Assembly (NCBI GenBank): GCA_038244055.1
Contig: JBBRTW010000205.1
Span: 1-11,890 of the forward strand
From: DASPKW01 sp038244055
Lineage (GTDB): Bacteria; Planctomycetota; Phycisphaerae; Tepidisphaerales; Tepidisphaeraceae
DNA: 11,890 nucleotides
Direction of reading: 5' to 3'
The notes under the pieces were generated by a model. The model did not search any database, was not told the origin of the DNA, and saw nothing but the letters and a program-made list of their open reading frames with translations. The translations under genes were made by a program, and so were the position numbers. This document shows positions 1 to 6,340 of this stretch, in pieces. Within the stretch, counting starts at the first letter, position 1, and every line of letters starts with the position of its first letter.

Positions 1-210
1 CTGATCATCGAATACCCCGACAGCCCCCATTTCCGCCCCGCCTGGCTGGCCATCGCCTACTGCCACGAAGAGAAGAGCGACCCCAAGGCCGCCATCGAAG
101 TGTTCAAATCGGTGATGCGCAAATACCCGAGAACCGCCGAAGCCAGCGCTGCCCATACGCGTTTGGAAAACGTTTATAAGATCGCGGATATCGAAGTCAG
201 CGACCGGTAA
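1..210 (+). CDS. TPR-repeat protein, C-terminal fragment (5' end outside window)
   Basis: Reading frame 1 is open from the window edge to a TAA at 208-210, giving the last 69 residues of a protein. The visible residues follow the tetratricopeptide pattern: a helix beginning IIEYPDSPHFRPAW, then AIAYCHEEKSDPKAAIEVF, then VMRKYPRTAEASAAHTRL. The two YP-S/T-A turns about 36 residues apart are typical of TPR units such as those in YbgF/CpoB or BamD-like envelope proteins. The signal sequence and any other domain lie upstream of the window, so the specific family cannot be named. It is the only gene on the + strand and converges on pabB. The end of the protein (KIADIEVSDR) looks like a normal terminus, with no sign of truncation. 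Confidence 0.8.
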   Translation: MIIEYPDSPHFRPAWLAIAYCHEEKSDPKAAIEVFKSVMRKYPRTAEASAAHTRLENVYKIADIEVSDR

Positions 211-236
211 CAGAGTTCTGGCTCGGAGGCGTTATC

Positions 237-345
237 GTCATTCTGAGCGCAGCGAAGAATCCAGCATCGAGCAGGAGGGGCACTGATCTTCAATGTCGAA
301 TCGCCCCGTCGCATCCGCAAGATGCTTCGCTACGCTCAGCATGAC
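237..345. repeat. Long imperfect palindrome (dispersed-repeat type)
   Basis: The left arm, 237-262, begins GTCATTCTGAGCGCAGCGAA. The right arm, 320-345, ends CGCTACGCTCAGCATGAC. The right arm reverse-complemented matches the left at 22 of 26 positions, and the arms are separated by a 57-bp spacer. Sequences of the form GTCATTCTGAGCG...GCGAAGAATC, facing their own complement, recur in many unrelated bacterial genomes. I recognise the type from memory and have not searched for it. It sits between two convergent genes, where a folded transcript could help end transcription from both sides. No transposase or target-site duplication is visible. Confidence 0.7.
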
Positions 346-356
346 CCGAAACGCGC

Positions 357-401
357 CTCTGCGATCTCTGCGCCTCTGCGGCGAATTTTCTCTGCGGTGA
401 A
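357..401 (-). repeat. CTCTGCG-rich dispersed element, copy 1
   Basis: The unit CTCTGCG occurs at 357, 366, 374 and 390, and the element ends in GCGGTGAA at 394-401, five bases before the pabB stop codon. Read in the direction of the neighbouring gene it starts TTCACCGCAGAG just after the stop. A second copy lies at 10444-10471 in the same orientation and the same position relative to a stop codon. The unit spacing is 8, 9 and 16 bases, so it is a degenerate array and not a strict tandem repeat. Confidence 0.65.
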
Positions 402-405
402 TCTT

Positions 406-1650
406 CTATCCCGTCGCCGCCTCCAGCATCGCCTTTCGCTTTACCAGTGTCTCCTCATATTCCTCGGCCGGATTCGAATCCGCCACGATCCCGCCGCCCA
501 CCGGAATATGCACGATCCCCTCCTTGACGATCATCGTTCGGATCGCCACGTTAAACTGCATCTCTCCATTGGCCGCCAGATATCCGATCGCGCCGCAATA
601 CGGCCCACGCTGGGTCGGCTCGAGCTCCTCGATGATCTCCATCGCCCGAATCTTCGGCGCGCCGGTGATCGATCCTCCCGGAAAAGTCGCGCGCAGCAGT
701 TCCACGAATCCCACATCGTTCCGCAGCATTCCCTCGATGGTCGCCACGCCATGATAAACCGTTGGATGAGCCTCGATTTCCCGCGCCTGGGTCACTTTCA
801 CGCTGCCGATCTCGCAGACGCGCCCCAGGTCGTTGCGCTCCAGGTCGACGATCATGTTCAGTTCGGCCTGGTCCTTGATCGAGTCGCGCAGCGCTGCTTC
901 CATTCCCGCGCCCATCGGGCGGGTCCCTTTGATGGGCCGGGTCAGCACGCGACGCCGACCCTCCGCCTCAGTCGTCACGCGAAAAAACAGCTCCGGCGAA
1001 TTGCAGATCAGCGCATGATCCCCGTAATCCAGCAGTCCCCCGTATCGCGCCGGCCATTGGGCCAGCAGCCGCCGGTAAATCTCCGCAGGCTGCGCCGTCA
1101 GCCCCACGGAAAACCGCTGCGACAGATTCACCTGGAACACATCCCCCGCCCCGATGTACTCAATCGCCCGGGCCACGGCCGCCTCATACGCCGGCCTCGA
1201 AAAGTTGGACGTCATCACCGCTTCCCCCGAACCCGTCGCATGTTGATTCCACTCGGTCTGCCTTTCTGCCTTCTGCCTACTGCCTTCCGCCTTCTCTCCT
1301 CCCTCCCCTCGATGCAGGGAAAAACAAAACAGGGGCAGCCCCAGATCATCCACCGCCTTCTCCGGGACCTTCTCAAACCATCGGCCCAGATCGTAGCTCA
1401 AATACCCCACCCAGCGATCCCCGCCTTGTAACCTCCGCGCCTCCTCGGCCAGCCATTGCAGCGCCGCGATAGGATCGTTCCAACGCCGTTCGATACTTCC
1501 CGTACTATTTCCGTCGCATCGAACCAGCTCCGCGCCGCTCGCCTGGCCGCGCAGCTTATATATCGCCCGCGACGCCCGCATCGCCCACCCCGGCCCCGCC
1601 TTTGGAGCCGGCAGCGATGAATCGAGCTGTATCACTGGAGCCGCAATCAC
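406..1650 (-). CDS. pabB: Aminodeoxychorismate synthase component I (PabB)
   Basis: This 414-residue cytoplasmic enzyme would aminate chorismate to 4-amino-4-deoxychorismate, using ammonia from a PabA-type glutaminase, in p-aminobenzoate and folate synthesis. Residues about 150-412 form the chorismate-binding domain, with GDVFQVNLSQRF (169-180), DLERNDLG (269-276), FPGGSITGAPK (323-333) and GGGIVADSNPAEEYEET (385-401). The deciding motif is PIKGT (239-243): PabB enzymes carry a Lys here (K241) that attacks chorismate, while anthranilate synthase TrpE has Ala. The N-terminal domain (1-115) is shorter than in the E. coli protein, giving 414 against about 450 residues. A heptanucleotide array codes for residues 119-131 in the linker between the two domains. 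The GTG start is supported by a GGGGAG ribosome binding site nine bases upstream. No pabA or pabC is visible next to it. Confidence 0.93.
   Translation of the reverse strand: MIAAPVIQLDSSLPAPKAGPGWAMRASRAIYKLRGQASGAELVRCDGNSTGSIERRWNDPIAALQWLAEEARRLQGGDRWVGYLSYDLGRWFEKVPEKAVDDLGLPLFCFSLHRGEGGEKAEGSRQKAERQTEWNQHATGSGEAVMTSNFSRPAYEAAVARAIEYIGAGDVFQVNLSQRFSVGLTAQPAEIYRRLLAQWPARYGGLLDYGDHALICNSPELFFRVTTEAEGRRRVLTRPIKGTRPMGAGMEAALRDSIKDQAELNMIVDLERNDLGRVCEIGSVKVTQAREIEAHPTVYHGVATIEGMLRNDVGFVELLRATFPGGSITGAPKIRAMEIIEELEPTQRGPYCGAIGYLAANGEMQFNVAIRTMIVKEGIVHIPVGGGIVADSNPAEEYEETLVKRKAMLEAATG
1258..1293 (-). repeat. Heptanucleotide tandem array (CTGCCTT) inside pabB
   Basis: Five units on the + strand: CTGCCTT at 1258, 1266 and 1280, CTGCCTA at 1273, and CCGCCTT at 1287. 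One extra base falls between the first two units. On the coding strand it reads as AAGGCAG-type units and gives the polar residues EKAEGSRQKAERQ, between the N-terminal and chorismate-binding domains of PabB. The array is 36 bases long, so it keeps the frame. Confidence 0.8.
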
Positions 1651-1659
1651 GCGATGATT

Positions 1660-1670
1660 CTCCCCATCCT
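1660..1670 (-). promoter_or_regulatory. Ribosome binding site of pabB, supports GTG start
   Basis: On the - strand AGGATGGGGAG is followed by nine bases and then GTG (1648-1650). The GGGGAG core at 1660-1665 is well placed for this GTG. It favours this start over the first internal ATG, at residue 24. Confidence 0.6.
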
Positions 1671-1702
1671 TTACTCGCCAGCAAGCGGGCTAACCAGCGG
1701 AT

Positions 1703-1764
1703 AAAACTAAAAACTAAAAACTTAAAGCTGCGCACACCGCTTTAAGTTTTTCGTTTTTAGTTTT
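1703..1764 (-). terminator. AT-rich stem-loop between the 917-residue gene and pabB, built from AAAACTA heptamers
   Basis: Arms 1703-1728 and 1739-1764 are each 26 bases and complementary at 25 of 26 positions, with a 10-base loop (1729-1738). The left arm contains AAAACTA heptamers in tandem from 1703. On the - strand the 3' arm is T-rich (TTTTTAGTTTTTAGTTTT), so it could act as an intrinsic terminator 27 bases beyond the stop of the large secreted gene. The stem is unusually AT-rich, with only a GC pair at the loop end, so a dispersed palindromic repeat is an alternative reading. Confidence 0.5.
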
Positions 1765-1790
1765 GCTCGACCATTACGGCGACATCCGCG

Positions 1791-4544
1791 CTACTGAATT
1801 TCCACCTCATCATTCAATATCCGCGTCCCATTGAGTTCCTTCACGCCCACCCGGATCTTCGTTCCCGGCGCGATCGCGCTTCCAGGGAAGCGGTAGCGCT
1901 TGATCGTTGTCCGACCCGCCCCGAGGTTGGTCACCAGCCGCTCCTGCCGCGCCTGCCCGGAGACGATCGCGAAGGCGCTGTAATCGATCGGCCGGTCCAC
2001 GTAGTTCTGGATCACCTGCTGCACGATCACATCCTCCCCATCGCGCAGCGCCAGGGTCTGCATGCCCACATCGCTGAGGCCCAGGTTGACCGTGATCGGC
2101 ACGTTGAAACTGCTGTTGCGGTCGGCCTGCACGGTGAACTGGGCATCGAGAATCTTCGCCCCGCCGGGTGAATTGTAGGGGAATTCGATGGATACCTCAT
2201 GCTCGAAGGTTTCGCCAGGGTTCAGGCTGAAGGTGTGCGTGGGCGGATTGAGCGTCCAACCGGGCGGGGCTTTGAGACGGACACTGCCGCTGATGGATGT
2301 CTTGTACGGGTTGCTGAAGCGCAGCTTGCGCGTGTGGGCCTGGAAGCTCGATTCGATGAGCGGCTGATCGATCGCCACCGAGGCCCGGAGCTGCGCAATT
2401 TGCGCATCGATATCCAGCAGCAGCACGGGCATCGATCCCAGCGACAACTGCGTCTTGCCCGAGGTTTTATCCTGATCCGTGCCCAGCAGGGGCGTCACGT
2501 TTCCCCACAGGTCCATCCGCATCGGCCGCTCGCCCAGGTTGACCGCAAGCTGCTTGATGCCCGAGGTCATCCCGCGATCCCACAGCACCAACACGCCCTG
2601 GCCGCCGCGATCGAACAGGAATGCCTCGACCCCCTCGGCGATCGGCACTCTTCCCTTGAATGTCGCTCCGCCCAGCGCGGTCACCAGGGTTCGCGTGATG
2701 ATGTACAACTCCTGCGGCTGCTGGATCACATCATCCGTTTCCCGCCGGACCGTGAACGGCAGCGGCACATCGATCCGCCGGGCATCGGCCGCCAGCGCGT
2801 AGGTCACCCGCTGCGCGAAATCGCGAATCTGCACTTCGCGGCCATACTGCGCCTTCTCCAATGCCTGCAAGGTGATCGAGAGATTGGCCGGCACTTTCTT
2901 CCCAACTGCCGACTGCCGACTGCCCGCTGCCGACTGCCCGCCGCCCGCCAGATCCGACATATACAGCGGCAGCTGATGCGGCAGCACCGAGGCCGGCACC
3001 GATAGCGCCACCGTCGCCGGCGCGGTGCCATCGAGCTCGTACCAGGCCGGCCAGGGCATCGCCAGATCGGGCTTGAACATCAGACCGGCGAACTGGTCGT
3101 ACACCATCGCGTAGACCTTCCGCATGCCCGGCTGGGTGACGAAGCAGTCGGTTCCATCGGCCCCGAGTTGCCAGCGCTCCAGGTGATTGGCGTGCCGCGC
3201 CAGGAGTTGCGAGAGCTTGGGCTGCCAGTCGGCCGGGTCGGCCTTGAGCAGGTAAGGCCAGTTCGAATCCATGGCCGCGCCCTGGCTGGCGGTCCCCGCG
3301 AAAGTCTGCGCCGCCTGCACCATGCGCTGCCGCGCCAGCAATTTATCCGCGATTGAGGGCGGCAGGTCCACCAGGCAGGCCGTGGGAACGATATGCCGCT
3401 CCTGCAATTTCACGAGGATTTGATCGAACGCGGCCGGGTCCATGCTCTCGACATCTTCGGTCGCGCTCCAGACCGCCAGCTTTACCCGGCCGGTCCCCAG
3501 CGTCGCCAGCACTTCGGGCAATTCGGTCCAGCCCTCGAACGGCAGATCCGTCGCCACCACGCCGAATCGTCCATCGGGCGTCGCCGTCGGCGCGTTGTCC
3601 GCCAGCACGACCAGATCGAGCTTCTGATCCCCCACATACTGCCCGCGCGAGGACATCACCAGCGAGACCGAGTACCAACCCGGCGTCAGTTCCGGCAGCA
3701 GCACGCCCAGGCGCTTGCGGCCGGGCCCGAGCGTCTCGGCCGAGCCAATATCCAGCGCCCCGCTGCGCTGATAGGTTTTCTTGCCCATCGCATCGTGTAC
3801 CAGAAGCTGGGCCGCCAGATCATCGGTGAAGCGGTCGCTCACCAGCACCTGCATCCGCAATGGCTCGCCGCGCCGGAAGATATTGCCCGGCCGGTCCGTG
3901 CTCATCTTCACCCTCGGCACCTGCGAGACCATCACATCGTCGAACCACGCCGAGCCGCGAATATCCTGCGAAAACAAGGTGCGCTTCCCGAGCGTATTGG
4001 CGGCATAAAGCTGCGGCTGCAAGACTTCGAGTTCGATCACCATCGAATACGCGGATTCGGTTTCGGCCGACAGCTCGACGACCAGGCGATGCCAGTCTTC
4101 ATCCTCGGTGCGCGCCGCGTAGAGTTCCGAGCGATGCACCGTTTCCGGCAACTGCTTTCCATCGGCATCCACCATGTAGGCCGTCAGCCGCGCCCGCGCA
4201 TGAGGGAGAACGGTCGTCCGGGCGTACCCTTCCACCCGATAATGCGCCCCGATGCTCACCTTGATCTGGCCCGGTTCGTAGCGATAGATGAGCGACCCAC
4301 CGTTGAGATCGAAGCGAAAACTGTACCTGCCGGAGCGGGGGTTGTCGGTGGTCAGCTTCCCATTCACATACCGCGGCAGGCCCGAGCCATCGACCTTGTT
4401 CCAGTGCATCGGCAGGTCTTCGACATTGCCGAGGCGGCGCTCTTCGAAGTCGAAGGTGCGCAAGACGCGATTGACCCCGGCCGGCTGCGCAAGGCAGGCG
4501 GCGGCGGCAAGAGTCGCGAAGATGAAGCAGAAGGTGCGGAGCAT
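1791..4544 (-). CDS. Large secreted protein with jelly-roll, barrel-like and NEW3-like domains; function unknown
   Basis: The ATG at 4544 gives 917 residues. A TTG two codons earlier is possible, but the ATG starts a clean signal peptide (MLRTFCFIFATLAAAACLA, cleavage near AQ|P), so the protein is exported. Residues about 25-208 look like a carbohydrate-binding jelly roll, with SGRYSFRFDLNGG at 71-83 and GSAWFDDVMVSQ at 197-208. Residues 212-315 look Ig-like. Residues 325-530 have the alternating pattern of a glycosidase barrel, but RWQLGADGTDCF (457-468) stands where clan A enzymes usually have a W-x-NEP acid/base motif, so no catalytic Glu is evident. Residues 610-712 resemble a beta-sandwich of glycosidase tails. 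Residues 738-822 resemble the alpha-galactosidase NEW3 domain (APPGWTLNP). A heptamer array codes for residues 533-547. I infer a polysaccharide-binding or degenerate glycosidase role. No family name is secure. Confidence 0.8.
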   Translation of the reverse strand: MLRTFCFIFATLAAAACLAQPAGVNRVLRTFDFEERRLGNVEDLPMHWNKVDGSGLPRYVNGKLTTDNPRSGRYSFRFDLNGGSLIYRYEPGQIKVSIGAHYRVEGYARTTVLPHARARLTAYMVDADGKQLPETVHRSELYAARTEDEDWHRLVVELSAETESAYSMVIELEVLQPQLYAANTLGKRTLFSQDIRGSAWFDDVMVSQVPRVKMSTDRPGNIFRRGEPLRMQVLVSDRFTDDLAAQLLVHDAMGKKTYQRSGALDIGSAETLGPGRKRLGVLLPELTPGWYSVSLVMSSRGQYVGDQKLDLVVLADNAPTATPDGRFGVVATDLPFEGWTELPEVLATLGTGRVKLAVWSATEDVESMDPAAFDQILVKLQERHIVPTACLVDLPPSIADKLLARQRMVQAAQTFAGTASQGAAMDSNWPYLLKADPADWQPKLSQLLARHANHLERWQLGADGTDCFVTQPGMRKVYAMVYDQFAGLMFKPDLAMPWPAWYELDGTAPATVALSVPASVLPHQLPLYMSDLAGGGQSAAGSRQSAVGKKVPANLSITLQALEKAQYGREVQIRDFAQRVTYALAADARRIDVPLPFTVRRETDDVIQQPQELYIITRTLVTALGGATFKGRVPIAEGVEAFLFDRGGQGVLVLWDRGMTSGIKQLAVNLGERPMRMDLWGNVTPLLGTDQDKTSGKTQLSLGSMPVLLLDIDAQIAQLRASVAIDQPLIESSFQAHTRKLRFSNPYKTSISGSVRLKAPPGWTLNPPTHTFSLNPGETFEHEVSIEFPYNSPGGAKILDAQFTVQADRNSSFNVPITVNLGLSDVGMQTLALRDGEDVIVQQVIQNYVDRPIDYSAFAIVSGQARQERLVTNLGAGRTTIKRYRFPGSAIAPGTKIRVGVKELNGTRILNDEVEIQ
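2906..2947 (-). repeat. Heptanucleotide tandem array (CTGCCGA/CTGCCCG) inside the 917-residue gene
   Basis: Six exact 7-base steps on the + strand: CTGCCGA, CTGCCGA, CTGCCCG, CTGCCGA, CTGCCCG, CCGCCCG. The total is 42 bases, which is 14 codons, so the array is frame-neutral. It is translated as AGGGQSAAGSRQSAV (residues 533-547), a Gly/Ser/Gln-rich loop after the barrel-like domain. The composition of this stretch differs clearly from the structured protein on either side, which suggests an insertion or expansion. Confidence 0.85.
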
Positions 4545-4554
4545 GGGCAAGGGT

Positions 4555-4572
4555 CCGATAATTTCATATCGG
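4555..4572. promoter_or_regulatory. Inverted repeat just upstream of the 917-residue gene (possible operator)
   Basis: CCGATA at 4555-4560, six bases, then TATCGG at 4567-4572: perfect six-base arms, 11 bases upstream of the ATG at 4544. Its place over the leader and start region would suit a repressor site or a small RNA hairpin. It may be chance, because arms of six bases are short. Confidence 0.3.
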
Positions 4573-4604
4573 ATGGAACCGGGCGAGGGCTTGAATGAAG
4601 CAAC

Positions 4605-4634
4605 TCGACAGTCCGATGTCGACCTTTTGACATC
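4605..4634. promoter_or_regulatory. Cluster of TGTCGA/GATGTC inverted repeats upstream of the 917-residue gene
   Basis: TCGACA (4605-4610), six bases, TGTCGA (4617-4622) is a perfect inverted repeat. It overlaps a second one, GATGTC (4615-4620), eight bases, GACATC (4629-4634). Two interlocked dyads 60-90 bases before the start codon look like a protein-binding region. No -10/-35 pair of good quality was found here, so the promoter itself is not located. Confidence 0.3.
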
Positions 4635-4762
4635 ATCGCCCTGCCATGCCGGCGGTTGAGGAAAAGTTCTCCCCGGGAGGCCCCTCTTTACTCATGGAGC
4701 GCCGGGATTTTTCTTTTGTCAACCCCGAAGATCCCGCGGAAAAACCACCCTTTCCCCTCCGG

Positions 4763-4780
4763 CCAGATCACATGATCTGG
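4763..4780 (-). other. Perfect palindrome across the stop codon of the histidine kinase gene
   Basis: CCAGATCA (4763-4770), CA, TGATCTGG (4773-4780): eight-base perfect arms. The left arm contains the kinase stop codon, at 4768-4770. In RNA it can form a seven-base stem with a tetraloop. No T tract follows on the - strand, so it would be a poor intrinsic terminator. Confidence 0.45.
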
Positions 4781-5997
4781 ACGTGCTTCTCGTCCAGGAT
4801 GGGCTGGGCGGATTTGACCGGGCTGTGGCGCGGCAGGCGGACGGTGAAGGCGGTCCCGACCTCCATGGTCGAGGTGGCATCGACCGTTCCACCGTGGGAT
4901 CGGGCGACCTCGCGGGCGATGTACAAACCCAACCCGATGCTCCCCGGGCGGTTCTGCTTGGGGTATGCCGCGCTGGAGCCGCGCACCAGCGGATCGAAAA
5001 TCCTCGGCAATTCTCCCGGCGGGATGGGCGACCCGCCGTTGTGAACGACGATCGTCACCTCGGCGGCGTCTCCGGTGAGCGTCAGATCGATCGGGGCGTT
5101 TTCGTCACCGTGCTGGACGGCGTTGCCGAGGAGGTTGGAGATCGCCTGACGGATGCGGTCGGAGTCCCAGTCGCCGGTCATCTTGCACTCCGCGCCCCCG
5201 TCGCAGTGGAAGCGGATCACGCGCTTGGGGTGGGCGGTGCGGAACTCGTTGAACAGTTCGCGGCAAAGGCCCGCCAAATCCATCGGGGCTGGTGAAACGG
5301 GCATGCCAGCGCCCAGGCGGGTGCGGGTGTAATCGAGAAGATCGCCGATCATCCGAGCCATCACCTCGGCGCTGGTGGTGATTTGCGAGGCGCATCCAAG
5401 GGCCTCGGCGGCGAGTTCGGTCATGTTCGCATGCCGGAGCAACTCGGCCGACATGGCGATCGAGTTCAGAGGATTGCGCAGGTCATGACTGAGAACGGCC
5501 AGATACATGTCGCGCGCCTGATCCACCCTCTGGGTGTAGCTGCTCACCGCCTTGCCCAGCGATTGGTCGATCGTTTCATTGAAGCGGGTCAAGTCATCCA
5601 CATCGCGCTCGTCGGCAGCGGGCTCACTATCACGCCAAAGCTCGAGCACGCTGGCGCGGAGCGCCCGGTACTCCGAAACGACTTCCATCAGATCAAAACC
5701 CGAACTCAAGCGGTCGGTCGCGTGCAGTTCAGAGGCACCATTGAGCTCCGCGCCCCCGTTGCCGGGGGCTGAGCCGTCCCAATCGTGCCGGCGGGCATGA
5801 CCGCGTGACTTGGCGGAGCGCTCGCCGGCGGTTTGCGCGGATTTCATGTCATGGACGGTGGCGCGGAGGATGTCCGGGGCATGATCGCGCAGGGCCAGCG
5901 TGCTCATCTTCGCACCCGGCGCGATGCCGCGGGCGAAGATTTCCCACTCCATCAGAATGGGCTCGACATTGGAGGCGATGAAGTCGGCAAGTCGCAT
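4768..5997 (-). CDS. Soluble sensor histidine kinase (HisKA/HATPase) with RsbRD-like N-terminus
   Basis: This 409-residue kinase would autophosphorylate on His and pass the phosphate to a response regulator that is not encoded here. The H box is LAVLSHDLRNPLNSI with phospho-acceptor H171. The N box is SNLLGNAVQHG (287-297), the G1-like segment is VVHNGGSPI (317-325), the F box is IFDPLVRG (333-340), and the G2 box is GSIGLGLYIA (352-361). G1 has HN in place of the usual D-x-G, as seen in several related kinases. There is no signal peptide or membrane segment, so the sensor is cytoplasmic. Residues about 10-155 are helical and resemble the RsbRD_N sensor module that precedes HisKA in many kinases, interrupted by a Gly/Ser/His-rich stretch at 60-95. 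The ATG has only a weak upstream GAAAG. A candidate promoter and an octamer array lie upstream. It stands alone between two exported carbohydrate-type proteins. Confidence 0.9.
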   Translation of the reverse strand: MRLADFIASNVEPILMEWEIFARGIAPGAKMSTLALRDHAPDILRATVHDMKSAQTAGERSAKSRGHARRHDWDGSAPGNGGAELNGASELHATDRLSSGFDLMEVVSEYRALRASVLELWRDSEPAADERDVDDLTRFNETIDQSLGKAVSSYTQRVDQARDMYLAVLSHDLRNPLNSIAMSAELLRHANMTELAAEALGCASQITTSAEVMARMIGDLLDYTRTRLGAGMPVSPAPMDLAGLCRELFNEFRTAHPKRVIRFHCDGGAECKMTGDWDSDRIRQAISNLLGNAVQHGDENAPIDLTLTGDAAEVTIVVHNGGSPIPPGELPRIFDPLVRGSSAAYPKQNRPGSIGLGLYIAREVARSHGGTVDATSTMEVGTAFTVRLPRHSPVKSAQPILDEKHVQIM

Positions 5998-6046
5998 CGT
6001 TTAAACTTTCGGTCGCCGGGGGTCCTTCGTCCTTCCACCGTCTTGC

Positions 6047-6078
6047 GCGGGAAGGCGGGAAGGCGGGAAGGCGGGAAG
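6047..6078 (-). repeat. Octanucleotide tandem array (GCGGGAAG x4) upstream of the histidine kinase
   Basis: Four perfect units of GCGGGAAG run from 6047 to 6078 and a partial GCG follows. The array ends 50 bases before the kinase start codon. It lies between that start and the candidate promoter, so it would be in the 5' leader of the transcript as CTTCCCGC units. Confidence 0.85.
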
Positions 6079-6089
6079 GCGTTAAAGTA

Positions 6090-6118
6090 ATGATACCCGT
6101 CCGCCTGCGGCGAAACAA
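6090..6118 (-). promoter_or_regulatory. Candidate sigma70-type promoter of the histidine kinase
   Basis: On the - strand TTGTTT (6118-6113), a 17-base spacer, then TATCAT (6095-6090). The -10 matches consensus at five of six positions and the -35 at three of six, with ideal spacing. The expected start site near 6083 leaves a leader of about 85 bases containing the octamer array. A short dyad, CCGCCTGCGG (6101-6110), sits in the spacer and could be an operator. Confidence 0.35.
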
Positions 6119-6196
6119 GGGGGAAAATACGTTCGTGGTTTGTATGGCCAGCAGACGAGCCTTGGGCGAAGAGGGAGGGGTAAGGCGGGCGGGAGT

Positions 6197-6228
6197 CCAG
6201 GGGTCAAAACCCGGTTAGAAGCCCCTGG
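6197..6228. other. GC-rich stem-loop in the 3' region of the GH2-type gene
   Basis: CCAGGGG (6197-6203) pairs perfectly with CCCCTGG (6222-6228) around an 18-base loop, inside which GGGT/ACCC can form a competing small hairpin. A second GC-rich dyad follows at 6242-6270 (CCGCCC with GGGCGG). No T tract follows on either strand. The 350-base gap 5998-6347 holds these hairpins, the octamer array and the candidate promoter, and no convincing gene. Confidence 0.4.
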
Positions 6229-6319
6229 CAACGAACGGGTGCGCCCGCCCGGGCGACGACGGGCGGTGCGGAGGGGCGAAGGCGCGAAGGGCCGGAAGGG
6301 GCTCGCGGTCTTTCCGCTA

Positions 6320-6340
6320 CTCGCTTCTCGCTTCTATCTT
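6320..6340 (-). repeat. Heptanucleotide array (CTCGCTT) next to the GH2-type stop codon
   Basis: CTCGCTT at 6320 and 6327, then CTATCTT at 6334, in exact 7-base steps. It ends seven bases from the stop codon of the 1324-residue gene. It is short and partly degenerate, but its period agrees with the other arrays in the window. Confidence 0.55.

Noticed and set aside
322..1431. 369-codon open frame on the + strand
   Set aside because: It lies opposite pabB, whose motifs are unmistakable. Its translation is rich in Arg, His and Pro and has no recognisable domain.
1703..1764. CRISPR or transposon end
   Set aside because: There is a single pair of arms with heptamer structure. There are no spacers, no further repeats and no transposase in the window.
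3393..4598. 401-codon open frame on the + strand
   Set aside because: It is antisense to the 917-residue secreted gene and runs across that gene's start. The translation is Arg/His-rich, as expected for the complement of GC-rich coding DNA.
4694..4722. Consensus TTGACA on the - strand (4722-4717) as a -35 box for the 917-residue gene
   Set aside because: At 17 bases' spacing the -10 position reads CTCCAT, which is far from consensus, and the site is about 150 bases from the start codon.
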